From the NCBI GenBank assembly GCA_022482545.1, contig JAKVOZ010000003.1, positions 1 through 64,000 of the forward strand: DNA of 64,000 bases, read 5' to 3'. Below, in pieces: positions 45,090 to 52,641 of the stretch. Below the pieces are notes generated by a model. The model was not told the origin of the DNA and did no database searches. It saw nothing but the letters and a program-made list of their open reading frames with translations. A program made the position numbers and the translations under genes. The DNA comes from Bacteroidales bacterium. GTDB lineage: Bacteria > Bacteroidota > Bacteroidia > Bacteroidales > P3. How positions within the stretch are numbered: the first letter of the stretch is position 1; each line of letters begins with the position of its first letter.

Positions 45090-45959
45090 ATGAAATCTAT
45101 GACCGGTTACGGAAAAGCAACACAAACTTATGATATAAAAAACATTAATGTTGAAATAAAAACACTTAATAGCAAACAAGCAGATATAAATATTAAACTG
45201 CCATCTATCTATCGTTCAAAAGAAATAGAGATAAATAATTTAATAAAACAGAAACTTGAAAGAGGCAAGATTGATTGTTTTGTAAGCATAACTATTCCTG
45301 CAAAAGATGCAAAACTTGATATTAACGAGGATTTATTTAAACAATATTATAAACAGTTAAAAGTTTTAACAGATAGCGTTAATCAATCATCTGATTATCT
45401 TACAGAATATCTACTCAACAAAGATGATATTAATCAAAAAGATGAACAAGATTTGCTCGTTCAAGAAAGTCAAGCATTATTATCTGCTGTTTCTCTTGCG
45501 ATAGATGCTGTTAATAATTATCGCGAGCAAGAAGGTAAAGCATTAAAAGAAGATTTTGTTAAAAGAGTTAATCTTATTAGTTCTTACAACACTGAAATAG
45601 AACCTTTTGAAACCAATAGAGTCCCTTTGATTAAAGAAAAACTAATAAAAAGATTGAATGAATTAGAATTAAGTCAAATAGATAATAATCGTTTAGAACA
45701 AGAACTTATATATTATCTTGAAAAACTTGATGTTAGCGAAGAAAGGACAAGACTTAATCAACATATAAAATATTTCTTTGAAACAATTGAAGATAACAAC
45801 TCACCACAAGGAAAAAAACTTGCTTTTATCGTTCAAGAGATGGGAAGAGAGATAAACACTCTTGGTTCAAAAAGCAATGATGCAAACATGCAAAAGATTG
45901 TTGTAAAGATGAAAGATGAGTTGGAAAAGATAAAAGAACAATTGGCTAATATTTTATAA
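45090..45959 (+). CDS. yicC: YicC-family endoribonuclease
   Basis: 289 aa, cytosolic. The N-terminus is diagnostic (MKSMTGYGKATQTYD), followed by the YicC-like core (IKTLNSKQADINIKLPSIYR, with the family's N-S-[RK] region) and the C-terminal DUF1732 domain: RLNQHIKYFFETIEDNNSPQGKKLAFIVQEM, shown here in segments RLNQHIKYFF and GKKLAFIVQEMGREINTLGS. Homologues are reported to cleave or regulate RNA. In many genomes yicC precedes gmk; here gmk is 14 kb away. A TPR gene starts 5 bp downstream. Confidence 0.92.
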   Translation: MKSMTGYGKATQTYDIKNINVEIKTLNSKQADINIKLPSIYRSKEIEINNLIKQKLERGKIDCFVSITIPAKDAKLDINEDLFKQYYKQLKVLTDSVNQSSDYLTEYLLNKDDINQKDEQDLLVQESQALLSAVSLAIDAVNNYREQEGKALKEDFVKRVNLISSYNTEIEPFETNRVPLIKEKLIKRLNELELSQIDNNRLEQELIYYLEKLDVSEERTRLNQHIKYFFETIEDNNSPQGKKLAFIVQEMGREINTLGSKSNDANMQKIVVKMKDELEKIKEQLANIL

Positions 45960-45964
45960 AGAAA

Positions 45965-47896
45965 ATGATGTCAAAAGACAATAAAATATCTCTTTATTCC
46001 AATAAAATGAATTGCTATTCTAATAAAATAGAATCAAAAGACAATAAAATATCTCTTTATTCTATTTCAGTAGTTCTGCGATTCATTTTAATAGTTGTTT
46101 TTCTTGTTTGTGCAAAATGTTCTTTTGGTCAAAACAAAACTCAAACAGACTATTTTTTGGCAGAAGAATATTTTAAAAATGGCAAGATTAATGAAGGCAT
46201 AAAAATAATGGAAGATTTGATTAATAAGGACTTTAATGATACTTATTATCAGACATTGCTTAATGAATATATTGCGATAAACAACAACAAAGATGCCGAA
46301 AAACTTATTAAGAAAGCAATAAAAAAATCTCATCAACAATATAATTATATGATAGATTTAGGTAATCTTTATCTTAACAATGCTGACACAAACAAAGCAA
46401 ACAAACAATTTGATAAGGTTATTGACAATCTATCCAACAATAACTCTGACATAATCAATTGTGCTAATTATTTTATGAATAAAAACAACTATGATTATGC
46501 TTTAAAAACTTTTCTTTATGGAAGAAAGATGCAAAAAAATCCCACTTCTTATACTTATGAAGTAAGTTATATTTATCAAATACAAGGCAAGAATGATAAA
46601 ATAGCAGAAGAATATATTTTACTATTAGAACAAAATCCTTCCTATCTTTCTCAAATAGAAGTAAATATTAATAATCTTTTAAGTAGAGATAAAGATAATA
46701 GACTTTTGAAATCAATCAATTCTATTGTTCTAAATCAAACCAAAAAGAATCCAAACAATCAAGCAATAAATGAACTTTATCTTTGGACACTTATGCAAGA
46801 TAATCAATATTCATTAGCCTTTAATCAAGCAAAAGCAATAGATAAAAGATTTAAAGAAGATAAAGGAGATATTGTTTTTTCTTTTTCTCAAATAGCGTTG
46901 AACAATAAACAATATGATATTGCATATAAAGGGTTTAAATATATTATTGATAAAGGTAAAGAAAACAATTATTATCAAAGATGCAGGATATTATCATTAT
47001 CTTGTTTATATCTACCTTTTGCAGAAAAAACATCACATAGTGAGAAAGAGATAAAACAGATGAAGAATGAATATGTTAGCTTGCTTAATGAAATTGGGCA
47101 AAATCCTTCCACAGTAGAAATAATGCAACAATATGCCTCACTTCTTGCTTATCATCTTCAACAACCACAAGAAGCAGTAGATATTTTAGATAGTACAATA
47201 AATATGAGAAATGTTAGCAGTTATCTTATCGCGCAAAGCAAACTTATTAGAGCAGATATTTTTCTTTTTGAGAACGATGTTTGGCAAGCATCATTAACTT
47301 ACTCCCAAGTAGAAAAAGATATGAAAGATGAAACCATTGGGCAACAGGCTAAGTTTAGTAATGCTATGCTTTCTTATTATATAGGAGATTTTCAATGGGC
47401 TTATTCTCAATTTGATGTTTTGCGTTCTTCCACAACCAAACTTATTGCAAACGATGCCATGGAGTATTCTTTGCTTATAAAAGAGAACATTGATGAGGAT
47501 AGTACTTATAATGGTTTAAGATTATATGCAAAAGCAGATTTATGCTTATATCAAAACAAAACTTCTCAAGCAAAACAATATCTTGATAGCATAAATCAAA
47601 ACTACCTCACTCACCCTTTGTTTGATGAAGTGTTATATAAAAGAGCAGAGATAGCAATGAAAGAAAATAATTATTTGGAGGCAGATTCTTTACTTAATGA
47701 ATTAATAATTAAATATCCTTATGATATTACTGCCGATGATGCAGTGTTTATGTTAGCAAAGATTAATGAAGAAAACTTTCACAACAACAAGAAAGCAATA
47801 GAATATTATCAAAAACTAATTCTTGATTATCCTTCCTCGCTCTATGTTAATCAAGCAAGGAAGAAGTATAATGAGTTAAACAAACAACAGAACTAA
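45965..47896 (+). CDS. Exported TPR protein with a repeat-derived N-terminus
   Basis: 643 aa. After an odd N-terminus comes a signal-like helix (LRFILIVVFLVCAKCSFGQN, about residues 38-57) and then tetratricopeptide repeats over nearly the whole length, such as YFLAEEYFKNGKINEGIKIM and the C-terminal LFDEVLYKRAEIAMKENNYL. It is probably periplasmic. The first 35 or so residues are encoded by a 21-bp periodic repeat and read as heptads (SKDNKIS, LYSNKMN, CYSNKIE, SKDNKIS). An ordinary signal peptide could start only at a non-ATG codon, because the last Met before it is in the repeat. The gene lies between yicC and ispG with gaps of 5 and 3 bp. Confidence 0.82.
   Translation: MMSKDNKISLYSNKMNCYSNKIESKDNKISLYSISVVLRFILIVVFLVCAKCSFGQNKTQTDYFLAEEYFKNGKINEGIKIMEDLINKDFNDTYYQTLLNEYIAINNNKDAEKLIKKAIKKSHQQYNYMIDLGNLYLNNADTNKANKQFDKVIDNLSNNNSDIINCANYFMNKNNYDYALKTFLYGRKMQKNPTSYTYEVSYIYQIQGKNDKIAEEYILLLEQNPSYLSQIEVNINNLLSRDKDNRLLKSINSIVLNQTKKNPNNQAINELYLWTLMQDNQYSLAFNQAKAIDKRFKEDKGDIVFSFSQIALNNKQYDIAYKGFKYIIDKGKENNYYQRCRILSLSCLYLPFAEKTSHSEKEIKQMKNEYVSLLNEIGQNPSTVEIMQQYASLLAYHLQQPQEAVDILDSTINMRNVSSYLIAQSKLIRADIFLFENDVWQASLTYSQVEKDMKDETIGQQAKFSNAMLSYYIGDFQWAYSQFDVLRSSTTKLIANDAMEYSLLIKENIDEDSTYNGLRLYAKADLCLYQNKTSQAKQYLDSINQNYLTHPLFDEVLYKRAEIAMKENNYLEADSLLNELIIKYPYDITADDAVFMLAKINEENFHNNKKAIEYYQKLILDYPSSLYVNQARKKYNELNKQQN
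45971..46096. repeat. 21-bp periodic array inside a coding sequence
   Basis: AATAAAAT begins at 45980, 46001, 46022 and 46043, exactly 21 bp apart. A 29-bp segment at 45971-45999 recurs perfectly at 46034-46062, 63 bp (three periods) later. Bases 46003-46020 match the intergenic 25518-25535 exactly in inverted orientation, and TAGAATCAAAAGACA at 46029 recurs at 36201. Confidence 0.9.
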
Positions 47897-47899
47897 GAG

Positions 47900-49402
47900 A
47901 TGGAAGATTTTAATTTAAGTTATCCAATACAAAGAAGAAAAACTATTGAAGTAAAAGTAGGTGATGTTGGTATAGGAGGCAGTAATCCTGTAAGAGTGCA
48001 ATCAATGACCAACACAGATACTATGGATACAGAAAAAACTGCAAGACAAGTGATGAATTTAGTTGATTGTGGTTGCGAAATAGTAAGAATAACAGCATCG
48101 GAAATAGATACCGCAAGAAATCTTTACAACATAAAAAACTTTCTTGTTAAACATAATTATAATGTTCCTTTGGTTGCCGACATTCATTTTAATCCAAAAG
48201 CAGCCGAACAAGCAGCAAAGATAGTAGAAAAAGTTAGAATAAATCCTGGAAACTATGTTGATAAGAAAAGTAACGAAGTAAATACAGAAGAACAATACAA
48301 AGAAATACTTGAAAAAGCAAAAGAGAATATATTTCCTTTAATAGATATTTGCAAAACTCATCACACTGCCATTCGTATTGGAGTAAATCATGGTTCATTA
48401 AGCCAAAGAATTATAAATAAATATGGTAATACTCCTTATGCGATGGCTGTTTCTGCTATGGAGTTTTTGAAAATGTTCTCTGAAATGGACTTTAATCAAA
48501 TCATTGTATCAATAAAAGCCAGCGATACTAAGGTTATGAACTATTCTAATCGCCTTTTAGTAGATATGATGAACAAGGAAAATATGATGTTTCCTATCCA
48601 TCTTGGAGTAACAGAAGCAGGAGGCGGACAAGACGGCAGAATAAAAAGTATTAGTGGCATTTGTTCTCTGCTTTCTCTTGGTATTGGCGACACAATTCGT
48701 GTATCTTTGACAGAAAAACCAGAAAATGAAATACCAGTAGCAAAAGATATTGTAAGAAGTTATTCTTATATCACTGACAAAGAACAACAAAAACCTATAA
48801 ATTCACTAATGCCTAAAACTCTATCATTAAATTCTTCTTATAAAAAACAGTATCTTGATTGGCAAACAAAACAAGGAGAGAAAATAAATCTTAATAAGAT
48901 AAAAGTTGATAATGTTTTATCTTCTTGCTTAAACGACAAACAACCATTAACTCTTACTTATGACGAAAAAGATAAGAATTTAACAAAAATAATAGGCGAT
49001 AGTGCAACTCTTCTTATGGAAGGCGTAGTGAAAGAACTGGATTTCAAAGATAAAAATCTTGCTATGGATATTTTGCAGGCTGTTGGTGATAAATATTACA
49101 AAGCAGAATTTGTTGCTTGTCCTTCTTGCGGTAGAACAAAATATGATATACAGTCAGCATTGGAGAAAGTGAAAGAGAGTTGTAGCCATTTAAAAGGATT
49201 AAAGATTGCTGTAATGGGTTGTATTGTTAATGGACCAGGAGAAATAACTGATGCAGATTATGGATATATTGGTTGCGGAGGAAAAAAAGTTAATCTCTAT
49301 CGTCAAAACAAACTTATCTTTAACTCCATACCAGAAGAAAACGCAATAGATTATTTAATTAAAATGATAAAAGAAGATGGTAAATGGATTGAAAAGAAAT
49401 AA
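47900..49402 (+). CDS. ispG: 4-hydroxy-3-methylbut-2-en-1-yl diphosphate synthase
   Basis: Converts MEcPP to HMBPP in the non-mevalonate isoprenoid pathway, using a 4Fe-4S cluster. The TIM-barrel domain has VRVQSMTNTDTMDT and RINPGNY; the C-terminal cluster domain has ACPSCGRTKYDIQ, AVMGCIVNGPGE and DADYGYIGCGG. At 500 aa it is intermediate: longer than the E. coli enzyme, but shorter than the plant/Bacteroidota three-domain form of 600 residues or more. The insertion between barrel and cluster domain (about residues 280-390) is reduced. A membrane-anchored endonuclease gene overlaps its end by 26 bp. Confidence 0.95.
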   Translation: MEDFNLSYPIQRRKTIEVKVGDVGIGGSNPVRVQSMTNTDTMDTEKTARQVMNLVDCGCEIVRITASEIDTARNLYNIKNFLVKHNYNVPLVADIHFNPKAAEQAAKIVEKVRINPGNYVDKKSNEVNTEEQYKEILEKAKENIFPLIDICKTHHTAIRIGVNHGSLSQRIINKYGNTPYAMAVSAMEFLKMFSEMDFNQIIVSIKASDTKVMNYSNRLLVDMMNKENMMFPIHLGVTEAGGGQDGRIKSISGICSLLSLGIGDTIRVSLTEKPENEIPVAKDIVRSYSYITDKEQQKPINSLMPKTLSLNSSYKKQYLDWQTKQGEKINLNKIKVDNVLSSCLNDKQPLTLTYDEKDKNLTKIIGDSATLLMEGVVKELDFKDKNLAMDILQAVGDKYYKAEFVACPSCGRTKYDIQSALEKVKESCSHLKGLKIAVMGCIVNGPGEITDADYGYIGCGGKKVNLYRQNKLIFNSIPEENAIDYLIKMIKEDGKWIEKK

Positions 49403-50174
49403 GAAAAACATACTAATTTTATTGGGTGTATTTTTTCTTTGTTTTATTTTATTATCTCTTGATTCTAACAACATAAAGCAAAGAAACATAACACTCAATC
49501 AATTAGAGCCTAAAAGCAATATAAATCTTACTCGGTTAAATCATAAATATTATGTTATTGGATACAACAAATCTAATTGTGAGGCAAGTTATGTTTGTTA
49601 TCTTTTAACAAAAAGCATGGTCAATAGCAAAAAGTATTCTCGTGGCAAACTAACTTTTAAAAAAGACTATTTGCTTTCTTATTCTTATGCCACAAATAAT
49701 GATTATAAAAAGAGTGGTTTTGATAAAGGGCATATGTGTCCGGCAAATGATATGAGTTGGAGCAGTGATGCAATGGCAGAAACATTTTATCTTAGCAACA
49801 TTTGTCCACAAGACCCTAAGTTAAACCGTGGCAAATGGAAGTCTTTGGAAGAAAAGGTTCGCTATTGGGCAAATAAAAATGATAGTATTCTTATAATAAC
49901 CGGTCCTATCTTCACAAAAAATGAAGGTTATATTGGCAAACATCAAATAAAAGTGCCAAACAAGTTTTACAAAATTATCATTGATATTTCGTATCCAACT
50001 TATAAGGCAATAGCCTTTGTTATGGATAATTCTTATCAAGAGAAAGATATTTCTTCTTATTCTACTTCTATTAAGCAAGTAGAAAATCTAACGCATCTTA
50101 ATTTCTTTCCTGATTTTGATAAAGATGCTTTTATTCAAGGATTAGAAAAACAAAACAATATTTCTTTGTGGTAA
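49377..50174 (+). CDS. Membrane-anchored DNA/RNA non-specific endonuclease
   Basis: 265 aa. A basic N-terminus and one hydrophobic helix (NILILLGVFFLCFILLSL, about residues 11-28) anchor an endonuclease G/NucA-type domain. The catalytic motif is DKGHMCPANDMSW (DRGH type, His general base), and the metal-binding Asn is in SNICPQDPKLNRGKW. Such enzymes cut DNA and RNA without sequence preference and act outside the cytoplasm, for nutrient scavenging or defence. No immunity protein is visible next to it, which fits an exported nuclease. It overlaps ispG by 26 bp. Confidence 0.92.
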   Translation: MVNGLKRNKKNILILLGVFFLCFILLSLDSNNIKQRNITLNQLEPKSNINLTRLNHKYYVIGYNKSNCEASYVCYLLTKSMVNSKKYSRGKLTFKKDYLLSYSYATNNDYKKSGFDKGHMCPANDMSWSSDAMAETFYLSNICPQDPKLNRGKWKSLEEKVRYWANKNDSILIITGPIFTKNEGYIGKHQIKVPNKFYKIIIDISYPTYKAIAFVMDNSYQEKDISSYSTSIKQVENLTHLNFFPDFDKDAFIQGLEKQNNISLW

Positions 50175-50191
50175 TTTAATAATAAGAAGTT

Positions 50192-50500
50192 ATGAAATAT
50201 GGATTAGAAGACAACATTATTGAGAAAATAAACAACGTCTTTGCTAAATATGAGAAAATAGATAAAGTTCTTTTGTTTGGTTCTCGCTCAAAGAATACTT
50301 TTCATAAGGATTCAGATATTGATTTAGCAATATTTGGCAAAGGGATAAATGATTTGATATTAGAAAAGATTAGAGAAAATTTAAATTCTCTTAACTTAGA
50401 TTATGAGATTGATGTTAATCTGTTTGAAAATATAACAAACGAAATAGTAAAACAACATATTCTTGAAAGAAATGTTGTATTCTATATTAAACTGAAATAG
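50192..50500 (+). CDS. Minimal nucleotidyltransferase (MNT) domain protein
   Basis: 102 aa, a single nucleotidyltransferase domain. The core motif is VLLFGSRSKNTFHKDSDIDL (GS-R followed by DxD: DSDID), and the third acidic residue is in DYEIDVNLFE. In most genomes this type (MntA) is encoded next to a HEPN protein, forming a toxin-antitoxin or antiviral pair in which MNT AMPylates HEPN. No HEPN gene flanks it; the next gene is the radical SAM gene on the other strand, after an array of 21-bp repeats. It may be an orphan or act on a distant partner. Confidence 0.85.
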   Translation: MKYGLEDNIIEKINNVFAKYEKIDKVLLFGSRSKNTFHKDSDIDLAIFGKGINDLILEKIRENLNSLNLDYEIDVNLFENITNEIVKQHILERNVVFYIKLK

Positions 50501-50520
50501 AGTTGATTAAAAAAAACGTC

Positions 50521-50590
50521 GTTTTATTCAATTATTTCTTCGTTTTATTGAAATAAGTCTTTGTTTTATTTTTTTATTTCTTTGATTTTT
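50521..50590. repeat. 21-bp periodic spacer, GTTTTATT family
   Basis: GTTTTATT begins at 50521, 50542 and 50563, with the related GATTTTTT at 50584: four units, 21 bp apart. Units end in TCTT. It lies between convergent genes (MNT and the radical SAM gene) and is T-rich enough to help terminate transcription on the plus strand. Its word family is the reverse complement of that in the 19328 spacer. Confidence 0.8.
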
Positions 50591-51649
50591 TCAAATTACT
50601 CTTTCATTAAGACAAGCATCTAATGCATAAAAATCTTTATAAACAATATTTGCTGTTTCTCTACAACCACAATCACACTTGTTTACTTCATTACACATAA
50701 CGCAAGTATTAGGAATATAATCTCTTTTTGCAAAACGATTCCAATAATCTTTATCTGTGATTATATCTTCATTAAAGATATGACCTATTTTCTTTGGAGA
50801 ATGATTGCAAGTCCTTATTATACCACTTGGATCTACAACAAAAAAGTCTTTGGCTGCAGAACAAATAGAGCCAATGTGTAATTTCTTATATTTTTTCTTT
50901 TTATCAATTAAACAAAGTGGATATTCAGTGCCAACAGAGCCTATACGATTTGCTTTTTCAAGTACTTCTTCGGCAATATCTAAAAGACTTGTCAATTGTT
51001 TTTTGTTAAGTGATAACTCTTTTCTATAAGTTATTCCTCTACCTCCAATAAGAAAACGATTTAAAAGTAAGGTATCTGCTCCTGCTATTAAGGCATTGGC
51101 TATCGTTTCATAGAGTTCATCATAGTTTATTTTAGTTACTGTTATGTTTGCTGTTGTTGATAAGCCCATTTCTTTGGCTCTTTTGAACCAATATAATACT
51201 CCTTGTGCGTTATCTTTACCTGTATGTTGTTTAAATGTTGTTAATCCCGGCAAAGACATTGAAAGATGAACATTATATTTCTTAAAAGCCTTTAAATAAT
51301 CCTCATTCATTAGAAGACCATTAGATATTAATACAATATCGCTATCAATATTAAAAACATTCTTTTCTCTTACATAAGCCAAAAGAGGAATTAGACAATC
51401 TTTCATAAGACATTCGCCACCAGAAATAGATATGTTTTCAACACCCATTAGATTTAGTTTATCCAAGACCTTTTTCCATTGAGCAAAACTTAACTCTCTT
51501 CCTTTTTCATAATGATAAAATCCTTCTTCTTTTGCTTCCCACGGACACGAACAAAACAAACATTTATGATTACATTTATATGTAAGTTCTAAAACAACAG
51601 ATTTTGGTAGTATTATATTATCATTCATCTTCAATTTCATGGTTTTCAT
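50591..51649 (-). CDS. Radical SAM/SPASM maturase-like enzyme
   Basis: 352 aa, cytosolic. The radical SAM cluster site is TYKCNHKCLFC (CxxxCxxC), followed by the GGE motif ISISGGECLM. The C-terminal SPASM domain fits the textbook pattern: CSAAKDFFVVDPSGIIRTC (C-x12-G-x4-C), then CVMCNEVNKCDCGC (C-x2-C-x5-C-x3-C) and a final Cys in LDACLNE, giving two auxiliary 4Fe-4S clusters. SPASM enzymes usually modify peptides or proteins, as RiPP maturases or anaerobic sulfatase activators. The gene overlaps its partner (51621-52541); ATG 51628 is an alternative start with an 8-bp overlap. The partner is the likely substrate. Confidence 0.9.
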   Translation of the reverse strand: MKTMKLKMNDNIILPKSVVLELTYKCNHKCLFCSCPWEAKEEGFYHYEKGRELSFAQWKKVLDKLNLMGVENISISGGECLMKDCLIPLLAYVREKNVFNIDSDIVLISNGLLMNEDYLKAFKKYNVHLSMSLPGLTTFKQHTGKDNAQGVLYWFKRAKEMGLSTTANITVTKINYDELYETIANALIAGADTLLLNRFLIGGRGITYRKELSLNKKQLTSLLDIAEEVLEKANRIGSVGTEYPLCLIDKKKKYKKLHIGSICSAAKDFFVVDPSGIIRTCNHSPKKIGHIFNEDIITDKDYWNRFAKRDYIPNTCVMCNEVNKCDCGCRETANIVYKDFYALDACLNERVI

Positions 51650-52541
51650 TATCTATATAATATCTTATACTATATGTATCCTCAATTTCTTTTTGTATTT
51701 CTTTATCTGTTTCCTTTTTTTCTTTAAGCCTTTTTATAAATGTTTCTTCGTTCAAATAATATTCTTTATATTTTTTTCTATCGAAATAATAATAATGTTT
51801 GTAAAGTTTCATATCTTTACCCAAACCTGTCATTTTCTTTAACACTATTAACTTATCATGCAAAGCATTAGTTTCATCATAACGTCCTATATACATATCT
51901 CTTCCTTGAAGAAAAGTTAGAAGACATACATATTCACTCTCATTATTAGAATGTACAACATAATATTCACTATTTTTTGAAAAACGTATCTTAAAAATTA
52001 AATCCATTGTATTTTCTCTATAATCATTTTCAAAATGTTGTTTCTTATTTAGTTTAAAATTTGTTTCTCCTACATTTTGGTCTTCTTTTGTATTATACTC
52101 TTTTATTGAAATAGAGTTTGTACATCCACAATCCAAATCTACATCATATCCTGCTGCTTTTATTTTATCTACAATCTTCTTTATATTGGTTAATGTACTA
52201 TATCCATAATAATCTATTATTATTTCACTACCACAAATAGGACAAATATGCTCTGTTGGTAATAAAACTTCCGTGTCATAACACATTGCACCCATTGACA
52301 ACTTACCTTTATAAGGCTCTTTTGCTATTTCTTTTAAACGTGTTTCAAGTTCAAGACTATCTCTCTTAATTATAGGAAAAGTTTTTTCTTTATTGATTTC
52401 TTGTTTAGAAGAATTGCTATCATCACCTTCTATTATATGAACATCTCCAACTTGTGCTTTACTGTTTGTACTTGTTAATATAGCAGAAGCAACAAGTATT
52501 GTACTGCCCACTTTCTTTATTTTGCTGTCTTTTCTTTTCAT
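51621..52541 (-). CDS. Exported Cys-rich protein coupled to the radical SAM/SPASM enzyme
   Basis: 306 aa. The N-terminus is a basic stretch followed by a hydrophobic helix, STILVASAILTSTNSKAQ, a typical Sec signal with cleavage after AQ. The mature protein has an acidic linker, then a Cys-containing region (about residues 85-145): MCYDTEVLLPTEHICPICG (a CxxC zinc-ribbon-like knuckle) and DLDCGCTNS. The C-terminal half is charged and helical, without recognised motifs. No known RiPP leader motif is seen, and the product is far larger than a usual RiPP precursor. Overlap with the radical SAM gene, and its own promoter at 52567, make it the first gene of a two-gene unit. Function unknown. Confidence 0.72.
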   Translation of the reverse strand: MKRKDSKIKKVGSTILVASAILTSTNSKAQVGDVHIIEGDDSNSSKQEINKEKTFPIIKRDSLELETRLKEIAKEPYKGKLSMGAMCYDTEVLLPTEHICPICGSEIIIDYYGYSTLTNIKKIVDKIKAAGYDVDLDCGCTNSISIKEYNTKEDQNVGETNFKLNKKQHFENDYRENTMDLIFKIRFSKNSEYYVVHSNNESEYVCLLTFLQGRDMYIGRYDETNALHDKLIVLKKMTGLGKDMKLYKHYYYFDRKKYKEYYLNEETFIKRLKEKKETDKEIQKEIEDTYSIRYYIDNENHEIEDE

Positions 52542-52566
52542 AAGAATTGTCTTTTTTACTGTTTTG

Positions 52567-52574
52567 CAAATATA
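52567..52574 (-). promoter_or_regulatory. -7 promoter element of the Cys-rich protein/radical SAM operon
   Basis: On the minus strand this reads TATATTTG (TAnnTTTG), 25 bp before the start codon. Confidence 0.62.
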
Positions 52575-52641
52575 TGAAATTTATGTTAAAGACAAACAAT
52601 AATACACTATCAAAATAGAATAAAGAACTAATATAACAATT

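Noticed and set aside
50192-51649. Toxin-antitoxin pair of the nucleotidyltransferase with its neighbour
   Set aside because: The neighbour is a radical SAM/SPASM enzyme on the opposite strand, not a HEPN protein.
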